Shown: positions 44,165-55,097, counted from the first letter of the stretch. The stretch is DNA of 64,000 bases from Tethya wilhelma (GCA_964030475.1 CAXIPT010000002.1:6906191-6970190); one strand, 5' to 3'. Notes: generated by a model not told the origin, from the letters alone. Numbers and translations are program-made.

Positions 44165-44976
44165 TACTGTGTCACTTTTGGTAGTGTACTGCAATTTTGC
44201 TGGCTCAACTCATGTCTTAGCTACAAGTGGATAGGGCGTATGGAATTGATGGAAACGGAAATGGGAAACGGAACTGGAAAAAGGAAACGGAACTGGAAAG
44301 GGTCGTCAACATGCCACGTGTTGTAATGTATANTACTTTTGGGGTAGTGTCCCCATTCGCACTCCGCTGTTACTTGCAATTGTGTACAAACAGATTCCTG
44401 CATAAACTTGAGTATGTAACTCTCTCTCTCTCTTTCTTTTCCCTGGGGCGATACAGCTGATAAAATCGTGCAAAAATCACAATGCCTTGTACCAGCGATT
44501 ATGTTATCAGCAGCTGGCAGCTGCACCATTACTTTTTTGTTTGTTTCCAGCAATAGCAGATAAGAGCCAACCAGCTATATGTCCGCATTAACTACAAACC
44601 TGGGTATTGAAGCTGCACAAAAACCATGCAGCAACTGTAAAACACAATGCCTATGTCTGCAAATAGATACCAACCAGCTAAGCGACCAGCAACTGCTTAT
44701 TATATACCCACCCATATCTAAATGGCACGACCCACGTATTATTGACATTCAGATACGGACACAGTTTAATCTACAAACACACATTCTAATCATAAAATTC
44801 TGGTACGAATACAGTCACATCAGGAAACTCTGCTGCACAAACGGTAAACTCTAATGCAGAAATAGCTACTGTATAATATAGTCTTATTAAAGCTTTGACA
44901 TCAACATGCACTCACCGTTTCTTCAATTCCTTCTTGATGCTTGATGTAAGCTTGGATTTTGGTGTAAATTTGACAT
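44165..44976. other. No gene established; contig join at 44333
   Basis: Holds a short GGAAACGGAACTGG tandem repeat (about 44255-44300), a CT microsatellite (44420-44433) and an unassigned open stretch at 44579-44854. The left flank of the LTR ends in GACAT (44972-44976). Confidence 0.4.
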
Positions 44977-45387
44977 TGTTGTTGAGCTCTATCTTGGACA
45001 CAAACAGCAAGCGCTGAACAGGCTAGCCAGCTAAGCATGCACACTAGGCGTTCACAACACGCTAGAGCACGCGAGGAGAATACTCGATCACAACAGTAAT
45101 ACTAAAATAACTTCAGAACAGGTCTGTGAATGCAACTGAGAATAGACAACTCCAAACAAAAAAATGAACACAGACTATTTATAGAGAATGGAGAGGCGCT
45201 CAGGGCGCACGCAACACAAAGATAAGGCCTAAAGAAGTGTAAACCACTAACAAATTAACAACTATAGTCACTATTCAGAGTTCAAAGAGAAGATGCATGA
45301 GGACTAGCTATGACACAACATGATGCAAGAGCAAAACAGAAACCATAGAGGCACAAATTAAAACTAAATAACTATAACACCTTAACA
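44977..45387 (-). repeat. LTR copy B (411 bp)
   Basis: Same LTR as A and C, but with CTAACAAATTAACAAC in place of the longer form (5 bp shorter) and CACCTTAACA rather than CACATTAACA at its end. The adjacent outer flank is GACAT. Confidence 0.92.
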
Positions 45388-45448
45388 TACCGCCGGCCAA
45401 GACCGGAGTGTCTTAAGTAAGAGAAAGAAACAACAAACAACAACTAGT

Positions 45449-48400
45449 TCAGTCAGAATTCAAATCATCTTCGGTAGGTATCAGTAGAGCCAACTTAGTA
45501 ACAGGACGAACATAGGTACCAGTACCAGTCTTCACAGTAGCAACACGAACTAAGTCGTCGCGTCCAGGGTGTACATCAATTACTCTAGCCAAAGGCCACT
45601 TGGATGGTAAGATGGAGTCTTCGTGCAAGACTACTAAATCACCAGCGTTGATATTCCGGGTAGGGTAGTGCCACTTAGTGAAGCGATTGAGATGGGTGAT
45701 GTACTCTCTGGACCAGCGTTTCCAGAAGTGTAGGACCAAAGATTGACATAACTGCCAACGGCGAAGCAACGACAAAGAGGTGGGGTGCTTGAAAGATAGA
45801 TCTGGAAGAGTTTGAAGTGAACGTCCAATGAGGAAATGTCCAGGAGTAATTGCTTCAATTCCATCTTCGTCGTTAGGGAGCGGGATCAAGGGTCGACTGT
45901 TGAGACAGGCTTCGATCTGAGTCAACACGGTGGTGAGTTCTTCATAAGTGAGCTTGACATTAGAGACGATCTTTCTGAGATGTGTTTTCATAGATTTGAC
46001 TGCAGCTTCCCATAATCCACCAAAGTGAGGGGAATGCTGAGGAATGAATTTCCATGTGACATTGTGCTTCGAGAGAAAGTCAACAATGGAATCTTGGTTT
46101 TCTTTGGTCTTCAGAAATGCGAAAAGTTCTTTGAGTTCACGTGCTGCGCCAACAAAATTAGTACCATGATCACTCCAGATTAGTGAGGGAATACCACGGC
46201 GTGAGATGAATCTTCGGAGTGCAGCAATGAAGGCATCGGAAGTTAAATCAGACACTAGCTCAAAGTGAACAGCTTTTACTGAGAGGGACACAAATACACA
46301 AACGTAAGCTTTGACAATGGTTGGTCTCCGAACATATCCATACTTGATCAGTACAGGTCCAGCATAGTCAATGCCAACCTTATCAAATACAGAACCAGGA
46401 GTCACTCGTTCAATGGGTAGTTGACCCATCATCTGAGGTTGAGGCTTGGCACAACCGCGACGGCAAGTAATACATTCTCGTACGATGGATCGAACCACGT
46501 TTCGACCACCCACGATGTGATAGCGTATGGACAAGGAGGATGAGAGCAAAGTCGAACCAGCATGTAGCAGGCGAAAGTGCTCCGTACGGATGATCACTCG
46601 AGTCAAGGGATGCTTGCCATGGAGGATGATCGGATGCCTTGATTCGTAAGGAGACTTTGAGAGTCCTTGTCGGCCCCCAACACGGAGTAGATTCGAGGAA
46701 TCGATGAACGGATGTAGTGACAGTAGAGTACTTGAAGAGGACAAGGTATGTCGCTTCTTGAGGGTAGCAATCTCATCTTGGAAGTGTGTATTCTGGATGA
46801 GCTGGATCCAGTAATGTTCAGCATTGCATAGTTCCTGAACAGAAAGAGGAGTGAGTAGTTTCGGTGTGTCTTTGCTACGGCAATTGGCAATAAAGCGGAG
46901 AATCCAAGATGTGACACGTTTGAGGTGGTTGAAGTTAGAGTAGCGGTCAACAGGAATTATTGGTGATTCACATGTTTCTGTACAAGTCGTAACACAAGAG
47001 ATTTCACAGTCTTCCATGGAAGGGTCATTAGAGGGTAGAGAGTGTTGCTTCGGCCAATCATCAGGTGATTGCTTGAGCCACGTTGGGCCATTCCACCACA
47101 GAGAGTGTTGCAGTAACTCAGATGGATAGAGCCCTCTTGATGCGCAGTCTGCAGGATTGTCCAGACCACTAGTGTGATTCCATTTTTCAGGAGGGAGCAA
47201 TTCTATGATCGTGGATATGCGATTTCCCACGTAGGTTTTGAAGCGTCTTGGGCTGCCGTCAAGCCAATTGAGCACGATTGTACTATCGGTCCAGGCGTAG
47301 ACGCTGGAGAGAGGAAGTTCGAAGACCTGTTGCACATGATGCAGAAGTTGAGTGAGGAGATGTGCTCCACATAACTCGAGGCGAGGTATGGTTAAACGTT
47401 TGATAGGAGCAACCTTAGTCTTTGAGGTCACAAGAGAGATTTGAACATTTCCATCGTGATCAGTGAGGCGAAGATAGATGACTGCAGCATATGCAGCTTC
47501 AGATGCATCAGAGAAGCCATGAAGTTCAATGGATTCAATGTGAGTAGTCTTGTCAAAATAACAACGAGGTATGTGTTTGTCAGAGAGAAGAGGCAATTCA
47601 GAGCGCCATCGTAACCAGGCGTCACGAATGTCTAGAGGAACGGGATCATCCCAACCAGTACGGTTCTCCCAGAGCTGTTGAAGCAAGATCTTAACCTTGA
47701 TGGTAGAAGGAGAAAACCAGCCAAGAATGTCAAAGGTCTTGGCTACATCTGAAACAAGAAAGCGTTTCGTCACATTGTCGAGGGGGGGAATGTCCGCAAT
47801 GGCCAATCGAAAATGGTCTGAAGTGACGTTCCATTCGATTCCCAAGGTCTTGGTATATTCATCAGAATTAGGGAGTGCTTGAGTTGATTGTACATCTTTG
47901 AGATCAGCTGGGAGATGTCGAAGAACGTTCGGATTGCTTGAGTTCCACTTGCGGAGTAGGAAACCTCCTTTGTCAAAGAGATTCTGGAGTTGAGCTTGAA
48001 GGTCAGTAGCTTCGGAGATTGAGTCTGCTCCAGTTAGGCAGTCATCAACATAGAAAGACTTTTCAACAGCTTTGGCGGCTTGAGGGTAATCGGCAGATAG
48101 GTCAAGGGCATTTTGCTTCACACACATATTTGCTGCGAAAGAGGATGCTGACACACCAAATGTCAGCCTTGTCATTCGATAGTCCTTGAGGGGTTCATCG
48201 GGTTTGTTTCGCCAAACGAATCTGTGTAGGTCACGGTCAGATTGTACAAGGTCGATAGCGCGATACATCTTGCTGACATCGGCTGTAAGTGCAATGCGAT
48301 GAAATCGGAATCGGAGGAGTACATCAATCAGTGGAGGGTGCACAGTGGGTCCAACCAGCAGGGTATCGTTGAGTGAGACTCCGGTGGAAGATTTGGCAGA

Positions 48401-50977
48401 TGCATCGAAGACTACACGAAGCTTTGTTGTAGTACTCTGTTCCTTGCGAACTGCGTGCATGGGAAGATAGAAGACATCAGTGGCGGTTTTCTGAAGATCA
48501 GTTGTGGGAACCATCTCGGCGTGGTCCATGTTGAAGTACTCTTCCATCACGTCAGAGAACTCCTTGAAGTGACCGTTGGCGTGTAGAGAACGTTCAAGAG
48601 AGAGGAATCTGTGGACAGCTTGGGTTCTGGATTCACCAATCGGCTTGGCATGTGGTTTCTTTGGTAAGGGGACAATGAACCTTCCGGTGTGAGTGCGAGA
48701 GTGAAATTCCTTGAAGTGCTGGACAACCAGGCGTTCTTCAGGGGAGTAGTTAGAGTCGTGCCTGGGATTCTCCTCTATTTCCCAGAACTTGCGTAGGATA
48801 TCATCACCAGTCGTGACAGAGACGTGGTGAGATGCAACATATGAGTGGTCCGGTGGTGTGTCGGTTCTTCCAGCGAGGATCCAACCAAACTTCGTTTCAA
48901 ATGCCACGGGTGAATTGGGTGGTCCTGTCCGCCGGCCGTTCAGTAATGCATCAGCATAGATGTCAACACCTAAGAGGATGTCTATTCTTCCAGGACGTCC
49001 AAAGTCCGGGTCTGCCAGGTTGAGATCAGAAAGGTGAGTCCACCTTGAATCGGGATGAACTGGTTGAAGGGGTAGATCGCAGGTCACGCGAGGGACCATT
49101 ACAGCAGTGATTGGCAGCTTCTCATCAGGTGAGAACATGGAAGATATGGTGAATTGAGTTACAGAGTGAAGTGGAGATTGACGTGACAATCCAGCGATAC
49201 CACTTATCTTGAGACATTTTGAGGATCTTGGTAAACAAAGAATCCGAGCCAGACGCTCAGAGATGAATGATGTGGATGATCCAGAGTCAATAAGAGCTCT
49301 GGCTTTCATGGTCTTGCCATCAGGAGCATTGACAATGAGTTGACAAGTCATTAGGAGAGTGCTGGAAGTCGTTCCAGTGGCTGTGTTAGATGACACATTT
49401 GGTACGATGTGAGCAGGTTGAAGGGTGGGCGTAGGTTTCTCTGGCTGAAAAGTTTCCTTCATGTCATTGTGGATCAAGGTGTGGTGGGGATTCTGACATT
49501 TTCTGCACCTATTGACGCTCGTACACTGTTTTGAGAAATGTCCCGGTCGGAGACAGTTCATGCAGAGATTGTTTGTTCTAAGTGTAGAGATCATCTTGTC
49601 ACGGGGAAGTGATTTGAAGCGTGGGCAGGAGTATAATGGATGTCTCTCTGTCTTGCAAAGAATGCAGTTGGCATTTGGGTCAGTTGCACTGGCTGCAAAG
49701 GACGTAGCAGCACTCTTGAAGGGGACAGATTTCTTGTGCTGAACAAGGTTGTCACTGCGTACAGACTTTTTTGACTCGGTAGACAGTGATTCAGAGGCTT
49801 GGGCTCTGAGATTGAGGAATTCTAAGAGTAGGTTGTAGTCAGGGACATCAGCATGGTCATGGCTGAATCGTTGCCATTCAAACATGGTGTTCGCGTCCAG
49901 CTTCATTTCCAATAGGGAGGTGATGAATGATGGGGACGGTTCCTTCTTCATCGCTTTCAATGCCCGTAGGTGTTGAAGGACGGTGTCATGCAGGCGACGA
50001 ATCTCCTTTCCAGTACCATCTTTGAGACTGGCGGCTTCAATGATCTTACGGACATGAGCCTGATGGATGAGGCGTGGTCTATCGTATCGAGATATCAGGC
50101 ATTTGATGGCTTCTGCGTATTGTTCACCAGAGCGAGAGAGACCTTCGATGGAGTTCTTGGCAGAACCATCCTTAAGAGATTGACGGAGGTAGACTAACTT
50201 TTGGGCATTGGAGATGTCGGAACGAATGTGGATAGCAACTTGAAACTGTTCCCAGAACGTTTGCCAGTGGAGTATGTCACCATCGAACTGTGGAATGTCA
50301 AGTTTAGGAAGCTTAACTGTGCTGATGTCAGCTGCAGCGGTGACGTCATCAGTGGGTGACTTGGAAAGTTTCTCCTTTATGCTGAGGCAAAAGTCAAAGA
50401 TGACCTTGTCAATGTCTGCCAAAGTGGGTTTCAATGCGGTGGACTCTTCATCAGAGCAGGTAGTGATGATGTTCTGACGAATGCTGATTAGTTCTTTCTT
50501 GAAGTCATCAATCTGGGTTTGATATTGCTTCAGTAGATGTGTTTCGTCTGATTTGCCAGAGAGTTTGGCCAGTGGAGCCCTGACGGCACCAAGCCTTTCT
50601 TGTAGGTATGATAGATTGCGTGCTGCCACTCGAGGAGCTGCAGAGTCAGAGCTAGAAGAACATGTCTGTACTAGCTTCTCCAGTCGAATAGAGAGATCAC
50701 CGACGTCAGTGTCGTGCTTGTCAAGTATTTCTTGTTCCTTAGCGAGGTTTGCATCAGTACTTTCATCTTCGGGAATGGCGTCCACCACAGTGTAGTGATG
50801 AACCTTGAACTCGGAGTCGAGCGATTCCAATTTTGTAGATAATTTCTGGGCGTGGCCCAGAGTCGAAGGTTCACGAACCTTGGATTCTAGTTCGGCTAGT
50901 TGTGTAGTAAGACGAGTTAGAGAGGCACGCACAACGCCTCGTCGTCTTCTATAAGTAGCGAGCGTGGGCTCTCCCAT
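45449..50977 (-). CDS. BEL/Pao gag-pol polyprotein
   Basis: 1842 residues in one frame. Domain order: gag-like N-terminus with coiled coil and a DUF1759-type region (about 200-340, LPKLDIPQFDGD), CCHC zinc knuckle (CMNCLRPGHFSKQC, about 472-485), retropepsin-like protease (ALIDSGSS, about 562), reverse transcriptase with FYVDD (about 975-979), Pao-type A17/linker, RNase H (GFSDAS, about 1150; WTDS), integrase HHCC and DDE core (GIDYAGP about 1534, SDHGTNF, HFGGLWEA about 1648), and a DUF5641-type C-terminus. This order defines the BEL/Pao family. It copies the element RNA into DNA and inserts it. All motifs listed look intact. Base composition is less AT-rich than the host genes. Confidence 0.95.
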   Translation of the reverse strand: MGEPTLATYRRRRGVVRASLTRLTTQLAELESKVREPSTLGHAQKLSTKLESLDSEFKVHHYTVVDAIPEDESTDANLAKEQEILDKHDTDVGDLSIRLEKLVQTCSSSSDSAAPRVAARNLSYLQERLGAVRAPLAKLSGKSDETHLLKQYQTQIDDFKKELISIRQNIITTCSDEESTALKPTLADIDKVIFDFCLSIKEKLSKSPTDDVTAAADISTVKLPKLDIPQFDGDILHWQTFWEQFQVAIHIRSDISNAQKLVYLRQSLKDGSAKNSIEGLSRSGEQYAEAIKCLISRYDRPRLIHQAHVRKIIEAASLKDGTGKEIRRLHDTVLQHLRALKAMKKEPSPSFITSLLEMKLDANTMFEWQRFSHDHADVPDYNLLLEFLNLRAQASESLSTESKKSVRSDNLVQHKKSVPFKSAATSFAASATDPNANCILCKTERHPLYSCPRFKSLPRDKMISTLRTNNLCMNCLRPGHFSKQCTSVNRCRKCQNPHHTLIHNDMKETFQPEKPTPTLQPAHIVPNVSSNTATGTTSSTLLMTCQLIVNAPDGKTMKARALIDSGSSTSFISERLARILCLPRSSKCLKISGIAGLSRQSPLHSVTQFTISSMFSPDEKLPITAVMVPRVTCDLPLQPVHPDSRWTHLSDLNLADPDFGRPGRIDILLGVDIYADALLNGRRTGPPNSPVAFETKFGWILAGRTDTPPDHSYVASHHVSVTTGDDILRKFWEIEENPRHDSNYSPEERLVVQHFKEFHSRTHTGRFIVPLPKKPHAKPIGESRTQAVHRFLSLERSLHANGHFKEFSDVMEEYFNMDHAEMVPTTDLQKTATDVFYLPMHAVRKEQSTTTKLRVVFDASAKSSTGVSLNDTLLVGPTVHPPLIDVLLRFRFHRIALTADVSKMYRAIDLVQSDRDLHRFVWRNKPDEPLKDYRMTRLTFGVSASSFAANMCVKQNALDLSADYPQAAKAVEKSFYVDDCLTGADSISEATDLQAQLQNLFDKGGFLLRKWNSSNPNVLRHLPADLKDVQSTQALPNSDEYTKTLGIEWNVTSDHFRLAIADIPPLDNVTKRFLVSDVAKTFDILGWFSPSTIKVKILLQQLWENRTGWDDPVPLDIRDAWLRWRSELPLLSDKHIPRCYFDKTTHIESIELHGFSDASEAAYAAVIYLRLTDHDGNVQISLVTSKTKVAPIKRLTIPRLELCGAHLLTQLLHHVQQVFELPLSSVYAWTDSTIVLNWLDGSPRRFKTYVGNRISTIIELLPPEKWNHTSGLDNPADCASRGLYPSELLQHSLWWNGPTWLKQSPDDWPKQHSLPSNDPSMEDCEISCVTTCTETCESPIIPVDRYSNFNHLKRVTSWILRFIANCRSKDTPKLLTPLSVQELCNAEHYWIQLIQNTHFQDEIATLKKRHTLSSSSTLLSLHPFIDSSNLLRVGGRQGLSKSPYESRHPIILHGKHPLTRVIIRTEHFRLLHAGSTLLSSSLSIRYHIVGGRNVVRSIVRECITCRRGCAKPQPQMMGQLPIERVTPGSVFDKVGIDYAGPVLIKYGYVRRPTIVKAYVCVFVSLSVKAVHFELVSDLTSDAFIAALRRFISRRGIPSLIWSDHGTNFVGAARELKELFAFLKTKENQDSIVDFLSKHNVTWKFIPQHSPHFGGLWEAAVKSMKTHLRKIVSNVKLTYEELTTVLTQIEACLNSRPLIPLPNDEDGIEAITPGHFLIGRSLQTLPDLSFKHPTSLSLLRRWQLCQSLVLHFWKRWSREYITHLNRFTKWHYPTRNINAGDLVVLHEDSILPSKWPLARVIDVHPGRDDLVRVATVKTGTGTYVRPVTKLALLIPTEDDLNSD

Positions 50978-51088
50978 GATTCTTGGAGAGATACAGCAGT
51001 AGGGAGTCGTTGAATTACCGTCAGGCGGCGAGATGTGATCGAGTTTGAGGATTCCAAGAAACGAGCTATGTCACTGATACGACGTAGT

Positions 51089-51106
51089 ATCCGGCTCGAA
51101 GGACCA
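51089..51106 (-). other. Primer-binding site complementary to tRNA-Tyr
   Basis: The plus strand reads ATCCGGCTCGAAGGACCA, the 3' end of a typical eukaryotic tRNA-Tyr including CCA. The element's minus-strand RNA would therefore pair with tRNA-Tyr. It lies 5 nt inside the 5' LTR. tRNA identity is from general knowledge of conserved tRNA-Tyr sequence. Confidence 0.85.
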
Positions 51107-51111
51107 AAAAA

Positions 51112-51527
51112 TGTTGTTGAGCTCTATCTTGGACACAAACAGCAAGCGCTGAACAGGCTAGCCAGCTAAGCATGCACACTAGGCGTTCACAACACGCTAG
51201 AGCACGCGAGGAGAATACTCGATCACAACAGTAATACTAAAATAACTTCAGAACAGGTCTGTGAATGCAACTGAGAATAGACAACTCCAAACAAAAAAAT
51301 GAACACAGACTATTTATAGAGAATGGAGAGGCGCTCAGGGCGCACGCAACACAAAGATAAGGCCTAAAGAAGTGTAAACCACTAACAAAATTAATTAACA
51401 ACTATAGTCACTATTCAGAGTTCAAAGAGAAGATGCATGAGGACTAGCTATGACACAACATGATGCAAGAGCAAAACAGAAACCATAGAGGCACAAATTA
51501 AAACTAAATAACTATAACACATTAACA
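51112..51527 (-). repeat. LTR copy C (416 bp)
   Basis: Same length and apparently the same sequence as LTR A at 23130-23545. It is followed by GCCTG (51528-51532), the same 5 bp that precede LTR A. Confidence 0.92.
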
Positions 51528-51755
51528 GCCTGTTTTCTTGGTTCATACTGCAAACTGTCTGGGGGAGGCTATTAAATGCATTTGAAGGCTTAGCTTTCTT
51601 TCCCTGAAAGTTTACAAGCATGAACATTTTGTATTGTGTCAATGGGACAGTCAGCCCATTCCTACTATACATACTACCGTACGTATGATAAATTTGGCCA
51701 GCTCAGCAATTTACCTCACTACGTGATGTCACAGACGACCCTTTTCTCAATTCCG
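51528..51755 (+). repeat. Remainder of unit U7 and right part of locus copy F
   Basis: Continues exactly where 23129 stops, after one GCCTG, and ends the unit at 51690 (ACCGTACGTATGATA). It then follows the copy-E flank through TTTCTCAATTCCGT at 51755. In copy E the same sequence is continuous at 20206-20427. Confidence 0.92.
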
Positions 51756-52430
51756 TAATTTTTTTGTAATTACAGCTGGCAAAGAAATTTATTATCTGGC
51801 TAGATGTGTTTCGTGTACAGCATGCAGCAGAAAAGCAGACTCCTAGAAGCGAAAGCTCTCCCCTAGCTATGCTTCTTTTGTGAATAGTTGGCTGCTCTAT
51901 CAGGCTTCTTTGTTGGATACTGGTGCCACTGACAAGCCTTGTCAGAGATCACAAAAACAGTCAGACATACTTGTAGGGCCTGTCATTCTATTGTAAGCTA
52001 TACTATCTATAAGCCTGCTCTATAGTCTTAGATACACTTTTAATAGCTTGCATTCTCCACAGACCAGAGAAAAAGTAGCGTTTTAGCTCGAGGTTGCATC
52101 ACTTACAGTGAACTCCCATGACACACACACAAACGGACAGACACACAAAACTTTGATTATAATTATGATAGCAATAACCACGCATGCATGCATTTCAGCT
52201 GTCTTAATCAGTTTGTCAAAAGGGCATATAGCTACTTAGCTAGCATATACTCGGTTTGAGCTACACATAAGATGCACAAACACTCATAGAGGAAGGAATT
52301 TGATAAACAAGATGTACACTTCAAGTAATTGCATTATATACCCTATAGTGCGATCATATCAGCAATAATCTCAAACAGCATATCACTCGAATTAATACTT
52401 AGGCGAAATGACTGCCACATTGGCAAAACA
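51756..52430. other. No gene recognised
   Basis: Unique AT-rich DNA with a short CACACA tract at about 52120-52147. No exon was recognised. Confidence 0.4.
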
Positions 52431-52434
52431 TTAA

Positions 52435-53574
52435 AGGAACTGTGTCACTATAATATTATAAGTGGTGTTTTGTTGCTAAAAATAAAAATATAATGACGTT
52501 TTGTGACGTTTTTGTTGATACGCGGGTACCACGTCCGGGAACGTTTGCATACTACTCCGTGTATTGCGCATTTTGCTTTTACTCGCGTAATAGTACTACG
52601 TGGTCAGCTGTACGTTATTACAAGCCTAAGTAGCTCGCGTAATGCGCACTTAATACTGTAAGGTTTCTGTTTACAACCCATTTATAGTACTCAGGTGCAT
52701 TAAGGACTGGGTCAGGCAATAATTATAGAAATATTGCACATATATACACACTAGTAAACTGACTTTGGGACAACATAATCAACTCAAGTACCATATCATA
52801 TGAAAGAGCAACTCAAGGTTAATAAGTGATGTTAATAATTAGCCCCACCCACTAATTATAAAGTAGGTGTGGCTACGCAAGTTTAACCACTTTTGCAACA
52901 TAAATGCAAAAATGCGGAAATAGTAGAGTACAGCTAGCTTCAAAGTTTTATGCTCATAGGCTTTTAATAACAACAATGAACAAACTCACCCTAGCGCTTT
53001 TCCAGACAACGTCCAATACTGGAGAAATGGCTGATTGATGACTTTTTGGCAATATTTTCATGGACAAATGGACCCATAGAATCATTTTCGTTTCTTTTCT
53101 TTGAAAAGTAGACGGATAGAATCCTTTAAACTATTCTATACAATGTCTAGATAGCAAAAATAGAACGTAAAACAAGGCCTAGTATTTCCGCCTAGACACA
53201 AACTTTCTAAAAGCTCTTTGATGCGGCCATTTTCAGCTTTTACGGTGGGTGTGGCAAGTGTCACATGACAATCAGGCTATGAATAAATTAGCACAACTGG
53301 CTCGAAATACAACACTTGCAGTATGGAGTAGTGTTTTGGTCTCCAATCTCACTCTTTTTCTTAGTAGTTGACTTTGAACTCTTTTTCCAGCTCAGAAACA
53401 GCGTGTGAAGAGCGAAATCTCGAGAATTTTTCGTGTGAGTAAAAGGGGCGTGGCCACGTTGCTATAGCTGCTTACGGGGCGCGCGCGTTAATTGCTGACT
53501 TAGCAATAATTCGAGGTCCCAGTCCTTAATGCACCTGAGTAACAAAACACCGCTTATATAGTGACACAGTTCCT
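52435..53574. mobile_element. TTAA-flanked TIR element (1140 bp) with nested inverted repeat
   Basis: Ends AGGAACTGTGTCACTATA and TATAGTGACACAGTTCCT are inverted repeats of about 40 bp, directly flanked by TTAA at 52431-52434 and 53575-53578. A second inverted pair, CTCAGGTGCATTAAGGACTG (about 52691) and CAGTCCTTAATGCACCTGAG (about 53520), lies inside. TTAA targets are typical of piggyBac-like elements, though these termini do not start with the usual CCC. No transposase frame. Confidence 0.85.
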
Positions 53575-53821
53575 TTAACAAACTTTCTCTTACCACATGC
53601 ACTGTTTCACAATTTGATTCCAATAGGTACTTTTCCATGGTTAGCCACTTCGATCCCAGTACTCCATTGATTGAACTGAGTTGTGGGGATGAGTACTTGA
53701 CATCTCTCAGAGGCAGCCAGGTGGACAGGCTTGATAGAATGTACAAATTCAAATGAAATAAATTTACTATATACTCACAGTAAACACAAATAATAACTTC
53801 GGTCAATTACCCTGAAATAAG

Positions 53822-54611
53822 TAAGGTAAATCGGGGTAATTCTGAATACCTGGTAATTCTGAATACTTTTGAAATCCACCCTCATATCTCCTATCCTGCA
53901 AAAAAGTTAGACTCCAAGATTTCATGCACAGGTAGGTATACCAATAAGCTCTTTGTGCAAGAAGTCTTACTATCACGGTGTATGTCTGTCTAACAATCAG
54001 GAGCAGATTGATCACTGAGGTAAGTGGTAAATACAAGCAAGATAGTCTAGAAACTTTCAAATATCTCACTAACAGACTTTCCTTTGTCTTCCAAAGAAGG
54101 TTACGATGTAGTACAGACACCAGTGATAGTGTGGCATCAATTTTATAACTTGGGGACACTCAGAACAACTCTTACAACCAGTTTCACGCTAACCGTTCCA
54201 TACAAATTAACGCCCACGTATATTGTACTTGTATAAACAACACCTATGCATATACTGCGCTTTTTTGCAGCTCTGCTGCAAGCATTTAGAATATGTCTAA
54301 GACAAAATGGTCTAGAGATCAGCCAGATCATCCAGCTGAATCCATGAATCCTTGCATTCATGCTTATAGCCATTATTTTGGTCGTTTAGGTCAACTATTC
54401 AGAATTACCCCGATTACACCAATTTTGACCTTTGCCCATTGAACTTTGATTTTTTCAACAACCGTCTGGTGTCAGTGTCCAAGATTGCAACTAAGCCATC
54501 TCAGAACATTGTAGATACACCCCATTGGCAATTGGTTCATCTACAGTTACTCGCTTTCTTGAGGGAGGCTCGTACTTGTAAGTTTATTCAGAATTACCCC
54601 GATCTACCTTA
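53822..54611. mobile_element. TIR element with repeated TATTCAGAATTACC motif
   Basis: Left TAAGGTAAATCGGGGTAATT and right AATTACCCCGATCTACCTTA are imperfect inverted repeats. TATTCAGAATTACC or its complement occurs at least four times (about 53838, 53853, 54390, 54586), suggesting subterminal binding sites. Minus-strand frames inside (53803-54373) show no recognised transposase. Confidence 0.7.
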
Positions 54612-55097
54612 TAGTAAATTATAGGCATTCCACAAGTAAACTTCTCTGGGAACCCACAATACTTGAACAGATATATTGTTATCATCTGACACTGACAGTG
54701 CATGGGATAGCTAGCTACAGTTCTAGTACATACTAACCTGTACTGCACTTCCGCCACATTGTGACTGACTGAGCCACCCTCCGACCCGATAGTTTGGCGT
54801 AGACCCTGGCATACAGTCACAAACATGAAGGCTAGTTGAACTCAGCTGGAGCCCAGGCTGTGCCTGTGACTCCTCAAAAAGCCACGTGGGTAAACAGGAA
54901 GTGGTTAGATTTACTTCCTTCGTCTGACAAAGCCAGACCCGCCCATAGGCTTACACACTTCTGCTCGCAGTTAGCTCTGAAGTTCAATTTACACTAAGCA
55001 CTTACTTTCTCTTATATTTTCCAGCATACAGCTACTTTGCTAGACTGTAGTTGCCCCCCAAAAATAGCCACTTGCAGCGCGCGAAGGAATGGTTCAA
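54612..55097. other. Upstream region of the death-domain gene
   Basis: No gene recognised. The GC content rises toward the promoter. No TATA box was seen. Confidence 0.4.

Larger units (their letters stand above)
44977..51527 (-). mobile_element. BEL/Pao LTR retrotransposon, complete as assembled (LTR B to LTR C)
   Basis: 6551 bp in minus orientation: 5' LTR (C, 51112-51527), primer-binding site (51089-51106), single polyprotein frame (50977-45449), 3' internal region, 3' LTR (B, 44977-45387). Flanks do not match (GACAT left, GCCTG right), and the two LTRs differ by a 5-bp indel and a substitution. The assembled element may therefore join halves of two insertions. The intact frame suggests recent activity. 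No env-like frame is present. Confidence 0.95.

Noticed and set aside
44579..44854. 91-codon open frame
   Set aside because: No recognisable domain, promoter or splice context; likely chance or decayed element sequence.
45449..50977. Possible env or third gene in the BEL/Pao element
   Set aside because: No frame with signal peptide and membrane anchor exists between the polyprotein stop and the 3' LTR.
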